64,000 nucleotides of DNA from Monoplex corrugatus (taxonomy: Eukaryota > Mollusca > Gastropoda > Littorinimorpha > Ranellidae), in assembly GCA_030674185.1 (NCBI GenBank), contig JAPXFY010000015.1, positions 25,999,543 through 26,063,542 on the forward strand. The letters are read 5' to 3'. Below are positions 1 to 9,574 of the stretch, in pieces (position 1 is the first letter of the stretch; every line of letters begins with the position of its first letter). The notes below the pieces were generated by a model, which saw only the letters and a list, made by a program, of their open reading frames with translations, made no database searches and was not told where the DNA came from. The position numbers were made by a program, and so were the translations under genes.

Positions 1-375
1 TGTTGCTTGTCTTTTCCATGGCCAGCCAAAAGACGAAAAGAAAAGCAAGATAAGTATTTCTTAAGGACATTGTGACTTCAAAAAAGCGTAAGATGGAATA
101 ATACTTTTTGTAAAGCGAGGACAATAGTAGATTGTTATATTGTCAGAACTTCAGGAAAAGATGATGTCCACACCCTACCTCAAAAAGTGTTCATTTTAGC
201 ATATTTCTGTGCCTCGTGTGACCTTGACTGTGACTCCATGACTTCGAAATTTGTTACTCCTCAATAATCTACGCTTTTGACTGAAATTTCGGAAAGATCC
301 ATCCAGAAACAGCTGATAAAAGTTTGCTATCACATTTCTGTCACAACATAACAAAGACACGCACAGACATAAAAT

Positions 376-386
<11 letters not shown>
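1..386. other. Unique-looking sequence, no gene recognised
   Basis: I see no conserved protein, RNA gene or repeat of the families found elsewhere in the window. The composition is mixed and AT-leaning. Confidence 0.4.
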
Positions 387-388
<2 letters not shown>

Positions 389-413
<25 letters not shown>

Positions 414-424
414 CGCACGCACAC

Positions 425-492
<68 letters not shown>
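389..492. repeat. (AC)n microsatellite
   Basis: About 100 bp of AC dinucleotide, with a few G interruptions near its left end (cgcacgcac). It follows a short CT run at 378-389. Open frames through it encode only His-Thr repeats and are not genes. Confidence 0.95.
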
Positions 493-494
<2 letters not shown>

Positions 495-699
495 CTTCTA
501 ACCAGTGAACATGACACAATCTCCCTTTTTAAACTAATGAAAATAAACAGGAGACTAATGAAAGCTTGCTAAATTGATGCAGGTTTTCGGAGGGAAACTT
601 AAGTCGTCGATATTTCTCAGAACAGCGGCTGGTTGGTTCTTTTGACAGGGCAGTGGACTGATACAGGAGTTACCAACCGCAACATGCCATACTGCCCAT

Positions 700-898
700 T
701 GCCATGTTTCTATCGTCTATCTGGTGGTGTCAGCTTTGTGTTTGAAAGATCTTCTCCCCTTCCCCTTTCTGCTCCCAAGTTCAGGAACTTGCCAATGCAT
801 AGGGAGTCTGCCAGATAGTTGCTGGCAGATTTGGGTAAAGCGCATAAGGAATTATCCAGATGCGATGAATCCCTTTTGAACAAATTCCAAACTATTAC
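700..898 (+). repeat. Dispersed repeat D, copy 1
   Basis: Matches other copies in the window (4062, 32676, 43868, 46985, 53715). Conserved blocks are 'tggtggtgtcagc', then a pyrimidine-rich stretch, 'cttgccaatgcatag', 'gtctgccagatagttgctggcag' split by small changes, and 'gaacaaattcc'. It is about 200 bp, non-coding, and of unknown class (SINE- or MITE-sized). No tRNA-like A/B boxes are evident, so I do not assign a class. Confidence 0.6.
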
Positions 899-929
899 TC
901 GGAAACAGCAGGGGGAAATGTGGTGCCTG

Positions 930-1418
930 TGGTGACGTATACAAATGACACCAGTTCGGTCATCACGATGATATCGTCACATTACTATTTCCTGGGGGAA
1001 AAAATCTTGATTTTATTTGCTATTTTTTAATTACTGGATATGCTTCATTCACTTTCATCTTTTGCTATTAGAAAAGGGAGACTTTCGGTAGGGCTAAAAG
1101 GTCTTGCTTTCCCTTTTGTGGTTTGACTCGGTTCCATTAGAAAAACGAGAGAAAAGTTGTTAACATGGCGTTTTTTATTTGGACCTGTTTGTGTTTGCTA
1201 GTGCGTCAGGACTTTATTCTGTCAAAGTTCAATTAGGAGACTCAGCCTTTTTTTCGAAACTTCTCTGACACAGACTACATGTCAAAGTTCAATTAGGAGA
1301 CTCGGCCTTTTTTTCGAAGCTTCCCTGCCACAGACTACAAGTCAGACAAAGAACAAAGAAAACAAATGACAACCGATACAAAGGAGTCAGTTCCTTGCCG
1401 GCACACTGAACTCTCATC
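930..1418 (+). repeat. Long-period repeat A, unit 1 (left part)
   Basis: Left part of a ~480 bp unit that recurs in the same orientation at 2735, 4190 and 4685. The recognisable block is 'acaaatgacaaccgataca' followed by a conserved 'ccggca...ctgaactc'. The unit is interrupted by the CR1-like LINE at about 1419 and resumes at 2425 with 'atcagggggcag'. Its upstream part is strongly diverged, so the left boundary is approximate. Confidence 0.5.
1220..1339. repeat. 60-bp direct duplication (2 copies)
   Basis: 'gtcaaagttcaattaggaga' recurs exactly 60 bp later, at 1221 and 1281. It is followed each time by 'ctc(a/g)gcctttttttcgaa' and 'cacagactaca'. Two near-identical units in direct tandem. Confidence 0.9.
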
Positions 1419-2132
1419 AAAGCTATCCTCATTGGCACCCGTCAGAAACTTTCTCAGCTGCCTCCTCTTTCTCTCCCATTATGTAACACATCAGTCCCAA
1501 TTTCTGATTCAGCTAAAAACCTTGGTGTCTGCATTGACTCTACCCTCTCCATGAACAACTTTGTTTCTCAAACTGACAGATCTTGCTACTATCACCTCCA
1601 TCGTATAAGCCTGATCAGGAAGTATCTCTCTGTGGAAACAACTGCAAAACTCGTTCTCTCCTTCATAATGTCTCGCATTGACTATTGCAATTCACTCCTG
1701 TCTGGTCTTCCTGCCTCCACCATTCACATCCTGCTGCGCATTCAAAACAATGCTGCACGCCTTGTACTAAAAAAGAAAAAAGCTGACCACATATCTCCTC
1801 TCCTGGCACAACTTCACTGGCTCCCTGTATCAAAGCGCATACAGTACAAACTAGACATCATGTGCTACAAAAGCCTCAATAACGCAGCCCCCGATTACCT
1901 GTCAAGCCTACTTGAGATCTATGTTCCCTCACGTACCCTCCGCTCTGCCTCCGATCCTCTGACTTTTCGCTTTCCACGCACTAAGCTTAATACCTATGGT
2001 CCATGAGCCTTCTCTGTTTCTGGTCCACTTTCCTGGAACAAACTTCCTCTCTCTGTCCGTCAGCAACCTACTTTTGTCTCCTTCAAGTCCGCTCTCAAAA
2101 CTCACCTTTTCTCCTCTGCATAAAATCCTGAC
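1419..2132 (+). pseudogene. LINE RT ORF, C-terminal remnant (CR1/L2 group)
   Basis: The remnant encodes the region after the RT active site. Recognisable pieces in order are 'MNNFVSQ', 'SRIDYCNSLLSGLP', 'NNAARLVLKKKK', 'HWLPVSKRIQYKL', 'MCYKSLN' and 'SWNKLPLSVRQQ'. These are standard C-terminal motifs of CR1/L2-type reverse transcriptases. The frame is open from 1551 to 2004 and is then closed by TGA at 2004-2006. The sister copy at 41 kb has CGA there, so this looks like a CpG-to-TpG change. Coding homology continues past the stop to about 2125. The YADD active site and endonuclease are absent, so the remnant is inactive. Confidence 0.85.
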
Positions 2133-2257
2133 CTCACTCAATCCCCTCTGCAGCCTGTCTCCACTCGGAGGGGAATCACATTGTAATATATAATTGTATA
2201 TAATATGCTCTCTATAATTTTCCATTGCTTTTATTCTTTCTCCCCATTTATAGCCGT

Positions 2258-2263
2258 GTGCGT

Positions 2264-2338
<75 letters not shown>

Positions 2339-2346
2339 CGTGCGTG
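2258..2346. repeat. (TG)n tract inside the LINE 3' UTR
   Basis: A GTGTGC-type start grades into pure (TG)n and ends with (TGCG)n. The sister LINE copy has a homologous tract at the same place (40842-40944, reverse strand). The microsatellite is therefore a component of the element and not a chance insertion. Confidence 0.9.
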
Positions 2347-2424
2347 TGTGTCTGTTTTAGCGCTTAGATTTGATTTTATCAAGATTTTTGCGCTATACAA
2401 ATAAAATATTGTATTGTATTGTTA

Positions 2425-2524
2425 TCAGGGGGCAGAAACAAAATGACAACAGAGCTGTGAAACCGTACACAAACGGTATTCTCACTCTGCCAACAATTAA
2501 TGGGTATGACCCTATTCTCCCCTG
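2425..2524 (+). repeat. Repeat A, unit 1 (right part)
   Basis: The unit resumes after the LINE with 'tatcagggggcag', 'caaaatgacaaca', 'acacaaacggt' and 'gggtatgacc'. The same order is found at 3107-3210 and 4580-4670. Confidence 0.6.
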
Positions 2525-2719
2525 TTAACCCTTTGACTCCCGCACCCTGTCCACCAGCGTCCAGCATTGTCAACCAAGCTTGCAATGAAAAAACTGAACC
2601 ATTTGATTCTCTCACACTATCCGCTAGCTTCCAGCAGAAAGCTGGTGGATACGATAAGGAAGTCAAAGGGTTAAGTTTTCGCAGTAACGGTGGATAGGGC
2701 GCAGGAGTCAAAGGGTTAA
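2525..2719. mobile_element. TTAA-type palindromic MITE, copy M1
   Basis: It starts TTAACCCTTTGACTCCCGCA and ends with the inverse, ...GAGTCAAAGGGTTAA. Internal inverted segments occur: 'ccgctagcttccagc' faces 'gctggtggata'. There is no coding capacity. TTAA at both ends and a TIR beginning CCC fit non-autonomous piggyBac-type elements (known family property). The superfamily assignment is inference. Eleven or so further copies are in this window. Confidence 0.85.
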
Positions 2720-2734
2720 CTAGGGCCGCCAAAT

Positions 2735-3215
2735 GTGAACTGCTAAGACACAGAGCATGTCATCTCAAAGTTACCACAAGATGTCTAACCCGTCTGAAAA
2801 GATGTGTTAGTTGTTTTGCTTCGTTATTGTCGGTGGGTTTGGTTTGGTTTGGTTTGGTTTGGTTCTGCTGGAAAAAGAAGACTGTTTGTATGGCTTAGTT
2901 AAAGATTGGCTTTCCCGTTTGACCTCTGTTTGATACTTGCTGGCCTTGATCACCACGAACGTTTTTCTTTTGAAGGTTCAATGCAGAAAAGGAGACTCTT
3001 TCCCCCTTTGGGGTTTTCCTGCCTGAAACAAGAATGTCGACAGTGAAGGAGAGAACAAAATGACAGCTGATACAAAGAAGCCAATCCTTTGCCGGCGTAT
3101 TGAACTCATCAGGGGGCAGGGGGGGGGGGGGGGGTTCCGGCTGAAATAGAATTGTGTTGCCGCACAAAAACGGTTTTCCCACTCTACTAACAAGTAATGT
3201 ACATGACCCTACTCT
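2735..3215 (+). repeat. Long-period repeat A, unit 2 (uninterrupted)
   Basis: The most complete uninterrupted unit. Blocks in order: 'aaatgtgaactgct', 'tctcaaagttacca', a (GGTTT)n run at 2836-2862, 'ttctgctggaaaaag', 'ccttgatcaccacgaacg', 'gtcgacagtgaagg', 'aaatgacagctgataca', 'gaactcatcagggggcag', a G-run at 3119-3134, and 'acggttttcccac'. Open frames are not conserved between units, so it is probably non-coding. Confidence 0.65.
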
Positions 3216-3234
3216 CTCCTCCTGTCATTAATAA

Positions 3235-3375
3235 CACGGATGTCGGAGGTTCGACTCTCATGTGGGCCACTGATATTTTTTTTACAGCAGTATAGTAATA
3301 GAGCCGTGGACTCCAGATCTGATGTGTTTAGTTCAATCCCAGCCAACAACAGAAACACTGGCCTCATCGCTGCCA
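3235..3375 (+). repeat. tRNA-like SINE fragment
   Basis: 'tagagccgtggactccagat' followed by 'tagttcaatcccagc' resembles a pol III B-box context (GGTTCRANYCC). The reverse strand of 44520-44640 carries the same order ('tagagccgtggattcaagat', 'tttcaatcccacc'). A third, weaker match is at 32580-32625. It is a likely tRNA-derived SINE remnant, but no full cloverleaf is present. Confidence 0.45.
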
Positions 3376-3534
3376 ATGACCCAATGATTTCGGATACGTC
3401 TCGATACGTCCCAGGTTCGAAACGTTCTAGGTTCGATGCGTCCCAGGTTCGATACTTCCCAAGTACAAAACGTCTCTTTTTTTGCATGCGTGTGTCCTGT
3501 GTTTCTATCGCGCGAGCGCGGCGGGTGTGTGCGT

Positions 3535-3535
3535 G

Positions 3536-3583
<48 letters not shown>

Positions 3584-3593
3584 GAGAGAGAGG

Positions 3594-3630
<37 letters not shown>
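3535..3630. repeat. Compound (GT)n-(GA)n microsatellite
   Basis: (GT)n at 3537-3571 passes directly into (GA)n-rich DNA at 3572-3630. A block of short 'gttcga' near-repeats precedes it (3414-3455). Confidence 0.95.
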
Positions 3631-3635
<5 letters not shown>

Positions 3636-3885
3636 CAGAAAGAATGTACATGTTCTTCATCCTTCAGCACCGACTATCTGCCGTGTAATGCCTGCCACCT
3701 ATGTTCCATTACAACGTTTCCCGAGTCTGTGTTCCCCTGGCTTCGCACCCAATGATATACCAACGCACGGAACTCCTTCACATTTCGCAGTCCGAAACTC
3801 GGCCTTGCTGCTTACATCGTTGAACCTCCTCTGATGTGTGTGCGTGTGTTTGATGTGCATGCGCGTACGCGCGGGCAGGTGGTGT

Positions 3886-3968
<83 letters not shown>
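3886..3968. repeat. (GT)n microsatellite
   Basis: About 83 bp of pure GT. The reading frames here encode Cys-Val or His-Thr runs and are not genes. Confidence 0.97.
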
Positions 3969-3970
<2 letters not shown>

Positions 3971-4061
3971 CGCATTGAACCTGGTACGTATCGAGAAGTC
4001 CCCATCATTTCGGGGGCGTCAGCTTAGTGACATATAAAGTCCCGTTACCTCTTTTTATTTC

Positions 4062-4172
4062 AAGGTCTTTTAGGCGCCTTTAGATTGGCGCAGCCTCAAG
4101 GATTCTGCTAGATAATTCCAGGCAGATTTTGGTGGAATGCATATGGAAATATTAAGTGCGACGAATCCTTTA
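4062..4172 (+). repeat. Dispersed repeat D, partial copy
   Basis: 'gattctgctagataattccaggcagattttggtggaatgcatatgg' is matched in pieces to the D consensus ('ccagataatcgctgtcagat', 'ggtggagcgcatatgg'). It also holds 'gcgacgaatcc'. Confidence 0.5.
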
Positions 4173-4189
4173 AGAATAAACGTTAAACT

Positions 4190-4680
4190 CCTGTCATAAT
4201 GAAATATAACATGTGGGCTTCTGTCAACATCCCTTACCTTGTGACAATATGTTGCTGTTTTGTTTTGTTTGTTTGTTTGTTTGTTTGTTTGTTTTTCTTG
4301 TCGCAAATGTGTTTCCTTACTGGTTGGTTGGGTTCTACAGGGAAAAGACAAATTATTCATATTATTCACAGATCTTTTTTCCTGCCTATTTAACCCATGT
4401 TTATTCGCTACTTTTTTACTCGTTTCTCACGGACTTTTTCCCCCTTCCAAGGTTCAATAAAACAACACACAGTACCTTCCTTGCAGTTTTCCTGTCACAG
4501 TCAAGAATGTGAACAGAGAGCAGAAGAAGAAAACGACAACCCTCACAAAGAGGCCAATCCTGTGCACCGTATTGAGCTCGTCAGGGGGCAGGATATGGAT
4601 TGAAATAGTGGAGTGACGACACACACAAACGGGTTTCCCACCCTGTTAACAAAGAACGGGCATGACCATTTTTTGTCCAC
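4190..4680 (+). repeat. Long-period repeat A, unit 3
   Basis: Shares with the next unit 'aaatgtgggcttct', a (TTTG)n tract (4260-4293), 'ggttctacagggaaaagac', 'aaggttcaataaa', 'caatcctgtgcaccgtattg', 'cagggggcagga' and 'aacgggcatgacc'. Unit 4 starts immediately after it, so units 3 and 4 are in true tandem. Confidence 0.65.
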
Positions 4681-4684
4681 TCAT

Positions 4685-4796
4685 AAAATGTGGGCTTCTA
4701 TAAAGACATGGAGACGAAACAGAAGTTGCCACCTCAAAGGTATCACATTACTTATCACCCTAAACGGATATCTCGATTGTTTTTGTTTTGTTTTTG

Positions 4797-4827
<31 letters not shown>

Positions 4828-4935
4828 TTTGTTTTTGTTTTGTTTTTTACCTTGATAATATTGGTGGGTTTAGTTGTACTTGGTTGATTCTACTGGGCAA
4901 AAAAGATTGTTCATTTAGCATTATTAAAGATTTGC
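4685..4935 (+). repeat. Repeat A, unit 4 (left part)
   Basis: Begins 'aaatgtgggcttct' and contains (TTTTG)n at 4780-4850, followed by 'gattctactgggcaaaaaag'. It is broken at 'aaagatttg' (4927-4935) by the LINE insertion and resumes after the duplicated 'aaagatttg' at 5532. Confidence 0.65.
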
Positions 4936-5531
4936 GACTGGTTGATAAGTTTAAATATCTGGGAACGGTCATCTCACCTGAAGGCAGATACACATCTGAA
5001 ATAGCCAGCTGAACCGGCCAAGCCAAAACAGCATTGAAGAAGATGAAAAGCGTTCTTACCAACAGATGCCTATCAATTAACATCAGGAAGAGAGTTTCTG
5101 TGTGTGATATAGAAAGGATACTGTTGTACGATTGTGAGGCGTGGACAGTCAACACGCAAAGTCAGAACAAAATTGAGGCAACTGAGATGTGGTTTTTAAG
5201 AAGAATGTTGAGAGCTCTTTGGACAGCAAAGAAAACAAACGAGATACTCTCGAAGGAGGCAGACACAAGAAGATCATTAAAAGAAAGAAGATTAGGAAAA
5301 GACAAGCAACAGCTATAGGACATTTTATGAGGAAAAAGAAATCGGAGCACCTGGTCGCAACCGGAAAGCTGGAGGAAAAGAGAACACCACGTAGACCCAG
5401 AAAATATTGGACGGACTTGCAGGGTGGCTGAGGACAGACAGGGTGGGAGATGTACCTGCAGCGACAAGGGATAGATTCGTGTGGAGGGCCATGATCACCA
5501 ACGGCATGCGGCAGGGCACATGATGATAGTG
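4936..5531 (+). mobile_element. RTE-type LINE, 5'-truncated, with 9-bp target duplication
   Basis: The insert is bounded by identical 'aaagatttg' (4927-4935 and 5532-5540) and splits repeat A exactly. Its 3' end is '...ggcagggcacatgatgata', an (ATG)n-type tail shared with copies at 27290 (minus), 54252 (minus), 60545 and 63422. It carries only the C-terminal end of an RTE-like polyprotein. Confidence 0.8.
4937..5520 (+). pseudogene. RTE-type reverse transcriptase C-terminal remnant
   Basis: In order the translation gives 'FKYLGTVISPEGRYTSEIA', a stop, 'ILLYDCEAWTVN', 'MWFLRRMLRALWT', a frame change, 'GHFMRKKKSEHL', 'TGKLEEKRTPRRPRKYWTDL', and a last block matching 'M..NAMRQGT' at the end. 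This is the standard post-RT region of RTE-like LINEs: the fkYLG block, the LYGcEaWT block, the RR(ML)LR.xWT block and the GRPRk.W block. At least three stops or frameshifts break it. No catalytic region remains. Confidence 0.8.
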
Positions 5532-5540
5532 AAAGATTTG

Positions 5541-5800
5541 TTTTCCCATTCTCTTTGATACTTGTTCGCCTTGATCACCACGAATGTTTCTCTGAAGGTT
5601 CAATAAAGAAAAGGAAACATTTTGTTCCTCAATGTCGACAGTGAACAAAGGAAACAAATGACAACTGATACAAAGGAACCACCCCCTCAGCATGCACTGA
5701 ACTCATTACGGGGCGGCCCCGAGACTGACACTGTAGTGACGCCACAAACACGGGTTTTCCACTCTGCTAATTAAAGCTGGGCATGACTCCAGTCTGTTTA
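5541..5800 (+). repeat. Repeat A, unit 4 (right part)
   Basis: Continues the unit after the LINE with 'ttttcccatt', 'ccttgatcaccacgaatg', 'aaggttcaataaag', 'aaatgacaactgataca', 'gaactcatta' and 'gggcatgactcc'. It aligns with 2920-3215. Confidence 0.65.
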
Positions 5801-5824
5801 GTCGTCATTGTGAATCTAAATCAC

Positions 5825-5869
<45 letters not shown>

Positions 5870-6610
5870 CCCCCTTCCTTCTCTATCTCTCCCTCCCTCC
5901 TTTTCTTTCACACACAACCTTGATGACCAGCCAACAGATCTTACCTCATAATTCTAATTGAAATGTTAATGAAATGTTAATGCAATGCATCACGCCCACC
6001 ACGGGGGGGGGGGGGGGGGTGTCAAGCTAGAATCTGTGGTTTCAAACAGTGCCATCCTATTGGTTCCAAATCAAATTATTTATCACTGGCAGTCCTAAGT
6101 AAAAGAATTCAGACTTGTCTCTTCCATTTGGTGATCTCTATTGTGGTGACATCTGCAAGAAGAGCAAGAATAATGAAAAATGTTTTTTGTTAACATTCTT
6201 CTATTTGGTACTGTTAGAGCTGTCTGCGTTTACAATAGCATTAGGGATAAGTGTAAGTACAATTAAAGATAAGTATGTGCTCTTTCTAATATTCTTGTTT
6301 AAACACTCCGCACACAACCGCACTGAAAAGCGGAGTACGCACACTTATACCACTGCCCAATGAGAGCCAAACAACTTGCATAAACATCCTTTATGGAAAC
6401 ATTGCTCAGAACGAAAACAAAAACTTCCTGTAATAATTTATATGAAAATATGAAAATACCCATCGATCCCCCCACCCCACCCCCACCCCCACCCCCCACA
6501 CACACAACAAACGGAGTATGATGGTCTGCATGGCGGATTTAAAGAAAGGCCGAACACCTGAAAACCTACTCATACGAACATACATTGGAGTTGCAGACTA
6601 AAAATGAAGG
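5801..6610. other. No gene seen; homopolymer and CT tracts
   Basis: Holds a C-run plus (CT)n at 5823-5866, a G-run at 6004-6020 and a (CCCCCA)-like block at 6470-6500. No conserved coding sequence is recognised. Confidence 0.5.
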
Positions 6611-6695
6611 GACAGAACTCTTGAAAGGGCAGGAAGACAACTGAAATAAGAGTTCCGACGTCACTCACGAACGGTTTTCCCCCATCCTGTCATCG
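6611..6695 (+). repeat. Repeat A end fragment
   Basis: 'gggcaggaagacaactgaaa', 'gacgtcactcacgaacgg' and 'ttttcccccatcctg' parallel the end of repeat A (compare 4585-4650). Diverged and short. Confidence 0.4.
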
Positions 6696-7640
6696 CCTTT
6701 GAGCCACAAAAGGTGGATTTGGGGGGACTTTTGGTCACAGAAGTTGGCGGCGTTTGTTTATTCTTTCACGTTCGCAAGTGTATGGCATTAACAGGGGGTG
6801 AATTTCATCCCGGTAATGTTGATAACTGTGGCAGCAGCAGCGCATTCAGATATAGTTTCCGGTGATTTTTACCCGCTAAAACCGCCGCTGATCACGTGGG
6901 CTGTAACGGTCTGGAGTTATGCCCCCACTGTTCAGCTCACTGAAACTGAAACCACAAAGAAGACGGGAGAATTCCTTCTCAAAAAAGTTTGTTTTAATAT
7001 ACCCAGCATGGCGTAACATTAAAATTAAAGAATTTTGCCACTATAATTGCCACGAAATTTAACTTCTTTGCATGTCAAAAGTAAGGCAAGAAAATAGCTT
7101 TCTTGCTTGGCATAGTTACAGGGGAAAAAAGTTTCGTTTCATATCAATCGGAGGTGTGCGGTGTGCACATGTGTGTGCGAGTGTGTAGGTGTGGGTGTGC
7201 TTATGCGCCTGTCCAAATCTCTTTCCAAAATGTGTCAGCAAGCGATCGTCTATCATTTCTTAACTTTTCACGACACACTAGTCACCGGGAGCCGGTGACG
7301 AAAAACTTCCCTCCAGACGCATCATATACCCTGTGTCGGTAAGGCGTCCGTTCTCTCAGACATACCGGCCACATAGTACAAGTCAAGTTTTGAAAAATGC
7401 TGGCACCTTTCTCTGTACAAATTATCGGGAACAACTACCAGTACTGTTAAGCTAAACGTTTTACTTAAGGGACAGAGTCTGTTTAGTTGGTGTAGCTTTA
7501 CACCTGATGCTGTGACTGATAACGACACAAAGTGACCACCTGACCAGGAAATTCCAATGCCATGTGTTCGGTAGGTCTGCACTATCTTCCTGGATAAATG
7601 GTCTGTTATGTACTAGGCGTGGGAATGTGCCTCTTCACAA
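6696..7640. other. No gene recognised
   Basis: Mixed sequence with a weak GT-rich patch (7160-7200). Short open frames lack any recognised domain and show no support from other copies. Confidence 0.4.
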
Positions 7641-7643
7641 GTA

Positions 7644-7722
7644 TGAGAGAGAGAAGAGAGAGAAAGGGGGAGAGAGAGAGAGAAAGGGGGAGAGAGAGAG
7701 AAAGAGAAAGAGAGAGAGAGAG
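7644..7722. repeat. (GA)n-rich microsatellite
   Basis: GAGA runs broken by 'aaaggggg' at a regular ~30 bp spacing ('gagaaagggggagagagagag' in pieces), a small higher-order pattern. Confidence 0.9.
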
Positions 7723-8236
7723 CAATAACACCGTGAGGCGCCACGGAAAAATCTGAAATAATCCCACCCTTTTGTGTATCAATGGGCTGGACGAGGGGCA
7801 AATAAAACAGGAGTAAATCCACGACGTTAAAAGTTGATTTGATGAACCTTTCAAAGAGCACAGCCATTACCCAGACCATCGGACTGACCATTTGAGGACT
7901 GACTATGCTCGAACGCACAAGGTGGGAGAATCTCAGGACTGGTTCAAGAACGGTAACTAATGGGTTGGGATAACCCATCAAAAATAACGCAATGATCCCA
8001 ACAGTAAATACACAACACCATCGCTTTATCAGATGCTTGTATGTGACCCTTTGTAGACATGGATGGTAATTACCGTCTTATCACAAATGGGATCTGGGTG
8101 GCGATAGTCTGGGAAAAGTTGGTCATAAATTGTCAGTGCTACCATAGTTAAACCACCAACTTTGGATTATATCTCCAGGCTGGAGGACGCTTAGTTAGTC
8201 TGGCTCCGCCACCGAGTGATTACTGTGTAACTAGAG
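7723..8236. other. No gene recognised
   Basis: No open frame above 100 codons with recognisable sequence, and no match seen to the repeat families of this window. Confidence 0.4.
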
Positions 8237-9574
8237 GGCCTTCTTTTAATTTCTGTTCTTTTTTTTTGTTTTTTGATGTATATGTATATATGTATACTGT
8301 GTTCTTTTTTCTGTTCTTTTTGCTTTTTTTCCTTTCTTTTCTTCTTCTTCTCTTTTCTTTTCTGCTCTCTTCTCTTTTTTCTTTCTCTGCTTTTCTCTTA
8401 TTTTCTTTTTTCTTTTCTTTTCTCTTCTTTTCTTTTCTTTTCTCTACATTTCTCTTCTCACCTTTTCTTTCTCTTTTCTTTTCTCTCATTTTCTTTTCTT
8501 TTCTTCTATCTTCTGTTTTTGTCTTTTCTTTTCTTTTCTTTCCGCTTCTTCCCTTTTTTCTTTCCTTTCCTTCTCTTCTTTTCTTTTCTCTTCTTTTTTC
8601 TTTTCTTTTCTTCTCTATTCTGATCTTTTTTCTTTTTTCTTTTCTTCTCTCTTCTGGGTTTTTTTTCTGCTGTCTTTTCTTTTCTTTCCTCTTCTTTTCT
8701 TGTCTTTACTCTTCTTTTCTCTTATTTTCCTTTCTTTTCTTTCTCTTTTCGTTTCTTGTCTCTTTTTTTTTTTTCTCTTCTTTTCTTTTCTCCTTTTTTC
8801 TTATCTGTTCTCTTCCTTTCTTTTTTTTCTTTTCTTTTCTCTTTTTTCTTTTCTTTTTTCTTTTGTCTTCTTCTCTTTTCTCTTATTTTCTCTTTTCTTT
8901 TCATTTTTGTTCTGCTCTTTTCTTTTTTTTTCTTTTCTCTTCTTTTCTTTTCTTTTGTCTTTTCTCTTGTTTTCTTTTGTCTTTTCTCTTCTTTTCTTTT
9001 TCTCTTCTTTTCTTTTCTTTTCTCTTCTTTTCTTTTCTCTTCTTTTCTTTTCTTTTCTCTTCTTTTCTTTTCTCTTCTTTTCTTTTCTTTTCTCTTCTTT
9101 TCTTTTCTCTTCTTTTCTTTTCTCTTCTTTTCTTTTCTCTTCTTTTCTCTTCTTTTCTTTTGTCTTCTTTTCTCTTCTTTTCTTTTCTTTTCTTGTGTCT
9201 TTTCTCTTCTCTTCTTTTCTTTTCTCTTCTTTCCTCCTCTTTTCTTTTCTTCTTTCTTCTTCTTTTCCTTTCTTTTCTTTTCCTTTCTTTTCTTTTCTTT
9301 TCTTTTCTTGTCTTTTCTCTTCTTCTCTTCTTTTGTCTTCTTTTCTTTCCTCTCCTCCTATTTTCTTTCTTTTTTTTTCTTTCCTCTTCTTTTCCTTTCT
9401 TTTCTCTTCTTTTGTTTTCTTTTCTCTTCTTTTCTCTTCTTTTGTTTTTACTTCTTTTCTTTTCCTTTCTTTTCTTTTCTTTTCTTTTCTTTTCATTTCT
9501 TTTCTTTTCGGTTCTCTTCCTTTCTTTTCTCTTCGTTTTTCCCCTTTATTTTTCTTTTGTTTTCTGTTGTCAGT
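8237..9574. repeat. 1.3-kb polypyrimidine (TTTTC/TCTTC)n block
   Basis: The plus strand is almost purely C and T. It is built of TTTTC and TCTTC pentamers, with local 15-20 bp higher-order units ('tcttcttttcttttctttt') most regular at 8995-9180. Scattered purines are the only interruptions. The 456- and 293-codon open frames here encode only Phe, Leu and Ser and are a by-product of composition. Such mirror-rich homopurine/homopyrimidine DNA can form intramolecular triplexes (known property). Confidence 0.97.

Larger units (their letters stand above)
1419..2424 (+). mobile_element. 5'-truncated CR1/L2-type LINE with 3' UTR
   Basis: This copy matches the minus-strand LINE at 40770-43862 almost base for base, from 'aagctatcctcattggc' (1420) to the 3' end. 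It keeps only the C-terminal part of the RT ORF, then a 3' UTR holding an internal (TG)n tract (2258-2345). The terminal motif is 'gcgcttagatttgatttta', with 'caagattttt', 'gcgctata' and 'aaatattgtattgtattg' completing the end. The flanks join to a continuous copy of repeat A ('gaactc.tcatc' and 'atcagggggcag'), so the boundaries are well supported. Truncation at the 5' end is the usual LINE outcome. Confidence 0.85.

Noticed and set aside
3414..3455. 'gttcgat' repeats as clustered tRNA B boxes
   Set aside because: They are short local duplications ('gtcccaggttcga') without A boxes or tRNA structure.
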